Under the pieces are notes generated by a model. The model had not been told where the DNA came from. It was given only the letters and a program-made list of their open reading frames with translations, and ran no database searches. Shown one piece after another: positions 15,103 to 20,483 of a stretch of DNA of 20,483 nt. The DNA is from a virus. The stretch covers positions 1 to 20,483 of the IMG/VR virus record IMGVR_UViG_3300006919_014578; one strand, given 5' to 3'. A program made the translations under genes and the position numbers. How positions within the stretch are numbered: position 1 is the first letter of the stretch; every line of letters starts with the position of its first letter.

Positions 15103-16071
15103 TTGGCTAGAAAAATCCCTAAAATAGTAAGGGAGATTAGAAATAATCCCCCCCAGGAGGTAAATTATGCCTATCAAAAGAATATTTCTTATTCTCAAAT
15201 GTCTTTATTCAGACAGTGTCCTCATAGATGGAAACTACAATATAAAGATAAAATAAAGGTATTTACTTCCTCAATTCATACTGTATTTGGGACCGCTATA
15301 CATGAAGTATTACAACATTACTTAGATGTAATGTTTGAAACTAGTGCCGCTAAGGCTGATGAATTAAATTTAGAAAATCTGTTTCAAGAAAAATTTATTG
15401 GTGAATACCAAAACCAATACAAGAAAAACAATAATGAACATTTCTCTTCCGCCGAGGAAATGAGGGAATTTTTTGAAGATGGGGTAGGTATTTTAAATTG
15501 GTTTAGAAAAAAAAGAAGTAGATATTTTTCAAGACGAGGATGGCATTTGATAGGTTGTGAGATACCTATAGTTATTTCACCCAATAAAATGTATAATAAC
15601 ATAAAATATACTGGGTTTTTAGATGTTGTATTATATGATGAAAAATATGATACCTTTAAAATTATCGATATCAAAACCAGTACTAAGGGATGGAATAAAA
15701 AAGACAAAGAAAATGAAGATAAACAATTTCAATTACTTTTATATAAACAGTTCTTTAGTGAACAATATGGTATTCCTTTAAGTAATATTGATATTGAATT
15801 TTTTATTGTTAAAAGAAAAGTGTTAGATTGGGATGATGAAAGAATTATGTCACCCCATCAAGCATATAGAGTACAAACATTCACCCCACCTAGCGGAAAA
15901 ATTAAATTAGGAAGAGCGATAAAGGCTATAAATAATTTTATTAATGAATGTTTTAATTCAACAGGGGACATCAAAGAAATAGACTACCCCAAATCAGTTT
16001 CTAAATGGAATTGTATGTTTTGTCCTTTTAAAGATGACAAAGAAAAATGTGGAGAAGGTATAATATACTAA
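15103..16071 (+). CDS. PD-(D/E)XK (RecB/Cas4-like) nuclease with probable Fe-S cluster
   Basis: A 322-residue nuclease. Motifs: Tyr-Ser-Gln...CPHRW near 30-43, GTAIHEVL with His67, YTGFLDVVLYD with Asp174, FKIIDIKT with Asp189 and Lys191, and the QxxxY helix Gln210-Tyr214. Together these form the RecB-family metal site. Cys39 plus Cys304, Cys307 and Cys316 (NCMFCPFKDDKEKCG) are laid out like the 4Fe-4S cluster of Cas4 and AddB nucleases. It would degrade or process DNA ends in recombination, replication or packaging. The start is TTG at 15103, 3 bases after the DUF1599 stop; the first ATG (residue 33) would remove most of the motif around Cys39. No CRISPR array is present. Confidence 0.87.
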   Translation: MARKIPKIVREIRNNPPQEVNYAYQKNISYSQMSLFRQCPHRWKLQYKDKIKVFTSSIHTVFGTAIHEVLQHYLDVMFETSAAKADELNLENLFQEKFIGEYQNQYKKNNNEHFSSAEEMREFFEDGVGILNWFRKKRSRYFSRRGWHLIGCEIPIVISPNKMYNNIKYTGFLDVVLYDEKYDTFKIIDIKTSTKGWNKKDKENEDKQFQLLLYKQFFSEQYGIPLSNIDIEFFIVKRKVLDWDDERIMSPHQAYRVQTFTPPSGKIKLGRAIKAINNFINECFNSTGDIKEIDYPKSVSKWNCMFCPFKDDKEKCGEGIIY

Positions 16072-16078
16072 TATCCCC

Positions 16079-16094
16079 ATATATGTATAATAAA
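16079..16094 (+). repeat. 16-base AT-rich motif, copy 2; promoter-like
   Basis: ATATATGTATAATAAA, identical to 9685-9700. It lies in the 43-base gap between the nuclease and the ribbon-helix-helix gene, 20 bases before ATG 16115. As one of the few gaps in a tightly packed strand, the spot is a good candidate for a promoter that begins the glycosyltransferase segment. No TAnnTTTG match is present here. Confidence 0.5.
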
Positions 16095-16114
16095 CGTTAT
16101 TAAAAATAAAAATT

Positions 16115-16303
16115 ATGGCAAATAGTAAAGACATGACACTAACCAGTGTAAAAGTTCAAAGCAATTTGTTTGAAAATTTCAAGGTAGAATGCGTTAGAAG
16201 AAAGTTTTCTTTCCAAAAGCTTGCTGATCGAGCAATTTATTTGTATCTTACTGATGAAAATTTTAGAAAACAAATTACCAATCAAACAAATATTGAACTG
16301 TAA
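16115..16303 (+). CDS. Small ribbon-helix-helix-like protein
   Basis: A 62-residue protein with the layout of a MetJ/Arc-type ribbon-helix-helix DNA-binding protein. A short beta strand (LTSVKVQ, 9-15) is followed by a first helix (LFENFKVECVRRKF) and a second (FQKLADRAIYLYLTDENFRKQI). Such proteins bind DNA as dimers through the paired strands and often act as repressors. Close relatives occur in marine T4-like phages by my recollection, with no known role. It follows the 16-base promoter-like motif and leads the glycosyltransferase segment, so it could regulate that block. It may instead be a small structural or accessory protein. Confidence 0.75.
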   Translation: MANSKDMTLTSVKVQSNLFENFKVECVRRKFSFQKLADRAIYLYLTDENFRKQITNQTNIEL

Positions 16304-16315
16304 ATTTTAAATTAG

Positions 16316-17767
16316 ATGAATAAAAGTTTTAAGTATTTACCTCCTGAAAAAAGGAAAAAAATCCTATTAGTTTGTGATGATATTAGAGTTCATTCTGGAG
16401 TTGCTACTGTAGCAAAAGAAATTGTACTCCATACTTGTCACCACTTTAATTGGGTTAATGTAGCAGGGGCAATTAAACATCCTGAGGCAGGAAAACGATT
16501 AGATATTAGTCCTGATACACAAAAATTTACAGGAGTAGAAGATGCAAAAGTTTTTCTTTATTGTGTTAATGGATATGGTACTACCCAAGAAATCCATAAT
16601 ATATTCAACATGGAAAAACCAGATGCTATTATGTTGATTACAGATCCAAGATATTTTCAACATATATTTAATATGGAGGATCAATTAAGAAAATTAGCTC
16701 CTATTACTTATCTAAACATTTGGGATGATTATCCTGCACCAAGATACAATCAACCTTTTTATGAAGCTTGTGATTTATTAATGGGGATTTCTAAACAAAC
16801 CGTTAATATTAATAAGTTAGTTTTAGAAGATTGTGACAATTCAAAAAGGGTATTTAAATACATCCCCCATGGATTAAATCATAAAGAATATTTTCCTATT
16901 AATAAAGAACATGAACAATACCCTGAACTTTTAGAATTTAAGAATAAAATCTTACAGGGTAAAGAAACTGAATTTGTAATGTTTTTTAATTCTAGAAATA
17001 TTAGAAGAAAACAAATCCCAGATGCTATGATGGCTTTTAGGGCATTTTTAGATTCTTTACCTTATGAAAAAGCCTTAAAATGTAGATTTCTATTACATAC
17101 TGAAATATCTTCAGAACATGGTACAGATTTAACTAAAGTTCAAGAGTATTTATTTGGAGAAAAATATAATGATTGTATTATATTCTCTACTGGTAAAGTA
17201 GATAGAAAACAACTTAATTTCCTATATAATATAGCTGATGTTCAAATATTATTAACTTCAAATGAAGGTTGGGGATTAACAATTACTGAAGCTATTTTAG
17301 CAGGTACTCCTATTATTGCTAATGTAACAGGGGGGATGCAGGATCAAATGAGATTTGTTGATGATAAAGGTAAATGGTTTGAACCAGATGCTAATATTCC
17401 TTCTAACCATAGAGGTACTTTTAAAGAACATGGTGAATGGGCTTTCCCAGTTTATCCTACTTCAAGATCAATTCAAGGTTCTCCTCCAACTCCTTATATC
17501 TATGATGATAGATGTACTTGGGAAGATGCTTGTGATAGAATAAAAGAAGTTTATAATTTAAGTCGTGAAGAAAGAAAAGCAAGAGGATTAAAAGGTAGAG
17601 AATGGGCTTTATCTGATGAAGCTGGATTCACAGCTGAACATCAAGGAAAAAGAGTAATTGAAGCTTTTGAGGAATTATTTAATGTTTGGGAACCAAGAGA
17701 AAGATATGAACTTATTAATGCTACAAAATCAAAAGGTAAGTTTTTAAACCATAAAATAATATATTAA
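16316..17767 (+). CDS. Glycosyltransferase, GT4-like (GT-B fold), first copy
   Basis: A 483-residue glycosyltransferase of the GT-B type. The N-terminal domain begins with KKILLVCDDIRVHSGVATVAKEIV, a Rossmann start with the glycine-rich acceptor loop. The C-terminal domain carries FFNSRNIRRKQIPDAMMAF (GT4 R/K donor site), then the EX7E motif Glu317-Glu325 in EGWGLTITEAILAGTP. It would transfer a sugar from a nucleotide donor; the acceptor is unknown. Candidates are phage DNA, virion proteins or host surface glycans. The next gene is a distinct GT4 protein, joined by a TAATG overlap. No signal peptide or membrane helix is seen, so it should be cytoplasmic. Confidence 0.9.
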   Translation: MNKSFKYLPPEKRKKILLVCDDIRVHSGVATVAKEIVLHTCHHFNWVNVAGAIKHPEAGKRLDISPDTQKFTGVEDAKVFLYCVNGYGTTQEIHNIFNMEKPDAIMLITDPRYFQHIFNMEDQLRKLAPITYLNIWDDYPAPRYNQPFYEACDLLMGISKQTVNINKLVLEDCDNSKRVFKYIPHGLNHKEYFPINKEHEQYPELLEFKNKILQGKETEFVMFFNSRNIRRKQIPDAMMAFRAFLDSLPYEKALKCRFLLHTEISSEHGTDLTKVQEYLFGEKYNDCIIFSTGKVDRKQLNFLYNIADVQILLTSNEGWGLTITEAILAGTPIIANVTGGMQDQMRFVDDKGKWFEPDANIPSNHRGTFKEHGEWAFPVYPTSRSIQGSPPTPYIYDDRCTWEDACDRIKEVYNLSREERKARGLKGREWALSDEAGFTAEHQGKRVIEAFEELFNVWEPRERYELINATKSKGKFLNHKIIY

Positions 17768-19038
17768 TGAATAAACCAGTTTTTGTAATAAGTTGTCCAT
17801 TTGACACATATAGTGGTTATGGTGCTAGAGCACGAGATATAGCTAAAGCTATAATTGAATTAGATAAATATGATGTTAAATTGCTTCCTCAAAGATGGGG
17901 GGATACACCTGGGGGGTTTTGTAATGATCATGATGAATGGAAATTTCTCCACAAACATACCATTCCTAATTTACAAAATAAACCAGATATTTGGATGCAA
18001 ATTACAATACCAAGTGAATTTCAACCTGTAGGAAAATATAATATAGGTTGTACTGCGGGTATTGAAAGTACAGGATGTGATGTATCTTGGATTGAAGGGC
18101 TCAATAGAATGAATATGAATTGGACTTCATCCAAACATAGTAAACAAGTTTTTGAAAGTTTAAAATTTGAGCAAAGAGATAATAACAAACAAATAGTAGG
18201 TACTATTAAATCAGAAAAACCTTTGCATGTAGTATTTGAAGGAGTTAATTTAGATGTTTATAAACATTTACCTAATAAAAATGAAATTAGTTTAGATTTA
18301 TCTTCAATTGAGGAACAATTTTGTTTTTTATTTGTAGGACATTGGATGCAAGGTAAACTTGGTCATGATAGAAAAAATGTTGGCCTAATGATTAGATACT
18401 TTTTTGATGCATTTAAAAATAAACCAAACCCCCCTGCTTTAATATTAAAAGCTTCTCTTGGACGAAACAGTTATATAAGTAGAGAAGAAATTTTAAATAG
18501 AATTAGAGCTATTAAATCTACATATAAAGATGCAAAATTACCTAATGTTTATTTATTAAATGGAGGTTTAAGTGATGCAGAAATGAATGAATTATATAAC
18601 CACCCAAAAGTAAAGGCAATGATTTCATTTACTAAAGGTGAAGGTTATGGAAGACCCTTAGCTGAATTCTGTCTATCTAAAAAACCAATAGCTGTATCAG
18701 GATGGTCAGGACATATTGATTTTATTAGTAATGAATTTTCTTTATGGGTCCCTGGTAGTTTGGAAAATATAGATGATAGTTCTGCTAACCAATGGTTAAA
18801 AAAAGAATTCCAATGGTTCCAGGTTAGTACAAAACATGCAGTTAATACTTTTAAAACACTTAAAGCAAAATACCCAAAGTTTTTAACTGGAGCTAAAAGA
18901 CAGGCACATAAAATAAAAACTGAATTTAGTTATGATGCTATGAAAGAATTAGTAGGGAATATTTTAAATGCTAATATACCTGAATTTCCTAAACAAGTAG
19001 AATTAACATTACCAACAATGGAAACTCCTAAATTATGA
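17767..19038 (+). CDS. Glycosyltransferase, GT4-like, second copy
   Basis: A 423-residue glycosyltransferase, GT-B fold. It opens with VFVISCPFDTYSGYGARARDIAKAI, has GHWMQGKLGHDRKNVGLMIRYFFDAF as the start of the donor domain, and TKGEGYGRPLAEFCLSKKP with EX7E at Glu292 and Glu300. It is not a close duplicate of the upstream enzyme: the N-terminal sequence, length and spacing differ, so the two probably act on different sugars or in sequence. The C-terminal tail after about residue 400 (PKQVELTLPTMETPKL) is likely flexible. It ends with an ATGA overlap to the next gene. The acceptor is unknown. Confidence 0.88.
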   Translation: MNKPVFVISCPFDTYSGYGARARDIAKAIIELDKYDVKLLPQRWGDTPGGFCNDHDEWKFLHKHTIPNLQNKPDIWMQITIPSEFQPVGKYNIGCTAGIESTGCDVSWIEGLNRMNMNWTSSKHSKQVFESLKFEQRDNNKQIVGTIKSEKPLHVVFEGVNLDVYKHLPNKNEISLDLSSIEEQFCFLFVGHWMQGKLGHDRKNVGLMIRYFFDAFKNKPNPPALILKASLGRNSYISREEILNRIRAIKSTYKDAKLPNVYLLNGGLSDAEMNELYNHPKVKAMISFTKGEGYGRPLAEFCLSKKPIAVSGWSGHIDFISNEFSLWVPGSLENIDDSSANQWLKKEFQWFQVSTKHAVNTFKTLKAKYPKFLTGAKRQAHKIKTEFSYDAMKELVGNILNANIPEFPKQVELTLPTMETPKL

Positions 19039-19481
19039 TACAACAATATGATGAAATTATAAATTGTCCTAAATCAGGTGGAGACTTATGTTATAAAATA
19101 GAAGTTAACCCCGAAATAACTAATTATTTTAGTTTATCATGTGGGTTTTGGACTAATAGTTTAATGAAAGTAGGAACAGATTTTTATAATGAACAATGGG
19201 CATTATTACCTGAGCTTTATAAAGATATAGCTTGGTTAGATCCTAAAACAGAACTTATTTGGTTACCTAATACAATAAATATCCCTGATAAAGGGATGGT
19301 GTTTGCTGAAGGAGTAACTGCTGAAGATTGGAGATGGGCTGCAACTAAAGCAGTTGAACTAAGCCCGGAAGAACAGAAAAAACATGGGGTTCAATATAAA
19401 GCTGATATGAAAACAATTGCTCATTTCCCAGAAAGACAATACATGGATGCTTTATCATATATTGGAATTTTACCTGAATAG
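19035..19481 (+). CDS. Unknown protein inside the glycosyltransferase segment
   Basis: A 148-residue protein I cannot assign to a family. It starts MIQQYDEIINCPKSGGDLCYKIEVNPEITNYF, then LSCGFWTNSLMKVGTDF, then repeated aromatic/proline segments (LPELYKDIAWLDPKTELIWLPNTINIP) and a helical C-terminus (AEDWRWAATKAVELSPEEQKKHG). Cysteines at 11, 19 and 36 are too spread for an evident zinc finger. The WLP and WDP-like motifs suggest a beta-rich core. It is coupled by ATGA to the second GT4 gene and lies 2 bases before the GT2 gene, so it belongs to the same pathway by position only. Confidence 0.75.
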   Translation: MIQQYDEIINCPKSGGDLCYKIEVNPEITNYFSLSCGFWTNSLMKVGTDFYNEQWALLPELYKDIAWLDPKTELIWLPNTINIPDKGMVFAEGVTAEDWRWAATKAVELSPEEQKKHGVQYKADMKTIAHFPERQYMDALSYIGILPE

Positions 19482-19483
19482 AT

Positions 19484-20107
19484 ATGAAAATAAGTTATGC
19501 TATAACAGTTTGTAATGAATTAGAAGAAGTAACTAAATTAGTTAATTTTTTAATTGAAAATAGACGTTTAGAAGATGAAATAGTAATTCTATTTGATAAA
19601 GGTAAAGGAACAGCTGAAGTATGGTATCGTTTACAAGAATTAAATGATGAACCAAATATAGTATTAAAACAAGATACATTTAAACATCATTTTGCTGATT
19701 GGAAAAATCAATTAACATCTTACTGTTCAGGTGATTATATATTCCAAATAGATGCAGATGAAATACCTCATGATATTTTAATTGAGCAATTACCTACTAT
19801 ACTAGAGTCTAACCCAGATAATGAAGTTTATTTAACACCAAGAGTTAATACAGTGTCTGGTTTAACTAAAGAACATATTACAAAATGGAGATGGAATGTT
19901 GATGAACAAGATAGAGTTAATTGGCCTGATTATCAATGGCGTATTTGGAAAAACAAACCAGAAATTAAATGGGTAAATAAAGTTCATGAAAAGTTAGAAG
20001 GATTTAAAACATATGCCCTATTACCTGCTTTACCTGAATTAGCTTTATATCATCCTAAAACAATAGACAGACAAGTTAAACAAAATGAATATTATAACAC
20101 ATTATGA
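19484..20107 (+). CDS. Glycosyltransferase family 2-like (GT-A fold)
   Basis: A 207-residue GT-A glycosyltransferase. It begins with ISYAITVCNELEEVTKLVNFLI, the GT2 strand-loop-helix start. The metal-binding DxD is Asp90-Ala-Asp92-Glu93 in YIFQIDADEIPHD, and a WRIWKN...WVNKVHEKLEG segment resembles the C-terminal acceptor part of GT2 enzymes such as the WaaE-like group. It has no transmembrane helix, so it is cytoplasmic. It is the third glycosyltransferase in a row and is coupled by ATGA to a methyltransferase gene. Together they suggest building of a methylated glycan. Confidence 0.88.
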   Translation: MKISYAITVCNELEEVTKLVNFLIENRRLEDEIVILFDKGKGTAEVWYRLQELNDEPNIVLKQDTFKHHFADWKNQLTSYCSGDYIFQIDADEIPHDILIEQLPTILESNPDNEVYLTPRVNTVSGLTKEHITKWRWNVDEQDRVNWPDYQWRIWKNKPEIKWVNKVHEKLEGFKTYALLPALPELALYHPKTIDRQVKQNEYYNTL

Positions 20108-20483
20108 GGACATTACAAGAAATATATGAAGACCATTCAGATGCAAGTGGAGTAGGACATGGTGATAAAGGAACAGTTCATTCTTATATTGAAACTTATG
20201 ATAAGTTATTAACTCCTTATAGAGATAAAAATATTAATTTTTTAGAAATAGGTATTGCCTATGGAGAATCTTTAGAATTATGGTATAAGTATTTTAATAA
20301 TGCTAAAATACATGGAGCGGATATTCATGATGTAGAAATATTTAGTGATAAAGTTAAACCAGGAGGGTATAAAGATGATGAACGTTTTACTATATGGATT
20401 GAAAATGCTACTGAACCTAAATTTTTAGATGTTATAGGAGATATTAAATTTGATATTATTATTGATGATGGTTCTCATAGAAT
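20104..20483 (+). CDS. Class I SAM-dependent methyltransferase, N-terminal part
   Basis: An open frame cut by the window end after 126 codons. It shows the Rossmann AdoMet site: FLEIGIAYGESLELW at 47-60 (motif I), an acidic end of beta2 at Asp73 (GADIHD), and FDIIIDDGSHR at 116-126, a motif of the sugar O-methyltransferase group (MycE/TylF-like) where the acidic pair and His can hold a metal. The N-terminus EDHSDASGVGHGDKGTVHSYIETYDKLL also fits that group. Position after GT genes suggests methylation of a sugar. Start is the ATG of an ATGA overlap with the GT2 gene. The rest lies outside the window. Confidence 0.78.
   Translation, partial: MRTLQEIYEDHSDASGVGHGDKGTVHSYIETYDKLLTPYRDKNINFLEIGIAYGESLELWYKYFNNAKIHGADIHDVEIFSDKVKPGGYKDDERFTIWIENATEPKFLDVIGDIKFDIIIDDGSHR

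Noticed and set aside
15103-16071. Part of a CRISPR-Cas locus because of the Cas4-like nuclease
   Set aside because: No repeat array or other cas gene is present; such nucleases are common in T4-like phages.

Overview
The window looks like part of the genome of a T4-like (myovirus-type) phage with low GC; the 60-base lines I counted run at about 25-30% GC. All genes lie on the + strand and are packed almost without gaps. At least nine junctions are ATGA stop/start overlaps and several more are TAATG overlaps. The replication proteins identify the phage: a family B DNA polymerase (gp43 type), a sliding clamp (gp45 type), and both clamp-loader subunits (gp44 and gp62 types). The host is not stated by any single gene. 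One good Bacteroidetes-type promoter (TTG-N19-TATTTTTG, 9707-9736) and A-rich rather than Shine-Dalgarno-like leaders suggest a phage of Bacteroidetes, probably aquatic. The accessory genes (2OG-Fe(II) oxygenases, Hsp20, chaperonins, glycosyltransferases) are typical of marine T4-like phages. The host call is an inference.

Layout. 1-2937: nucleotide and base-modification genes: the 3' part of a QueE-like radical SAM enzyme, a tiny GTG-start ORF, a 2OG-Fe(II) oxygenase, GTP cyclohydrolase I (FolE), a short phosphoribosyltransferase and a MazG-like pyrophosphohydrolase. 2937-7669: a DNA polymerase split into two cistrons by a small DUF6165-like gene, then a radical SAM protein with C-terminal auxiliary cysteines, then the sliding clamp. 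7681-9654: a second 2OG-Fe(II) oxygenase, a DUF2452-like protein and a shortened S-adenosylmethionine synthetase. 9655-12578: the longest gene-free stretch (120 bases), carrying promoter-like signals, then a chaperone block of Hsp20, an unknown protein, GroES-like and GroEL. 12589-16071: an unknown protein, clamp-loader large subunit, unknown, clamp-loader small subunit, unknown, a DUF1599 (Nmad1-like) protein and a PD-(D/E)XK nuclease with a probable Fe-S cluster. 16072-20483: a second promoter-like spacer, a ribbon-helix-helix-like protein, two GT4 glycosyltransferases, an unknown protein, a GT2 glycosyltransferase and the start of a class I methyltransferase, cut by the window edge.

How the genes may work together. 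The replisome genes form the backbone (order 43, 45, 44, 62). Around them sit enzymes that make or use unusual nucleotides: FolE and QueE belong to 7-deazaguanine synthesis, and MazG and DUF1599 proteins are nucleotide-linked. There is also an AdoMet-centred set (AdoMet synthetase, two radical SAM proteins, a methyltransferase). The most unusual feature is the split polymerase: both halves keep all expected catalytic motifs, the catalytic aspartates lie on different polypeptides, and the separating gene is not a recognisable homing endonuclease, intron or intein. No tRNA genes, CRISPR arrays, insertion sequences or rRNA were seen.
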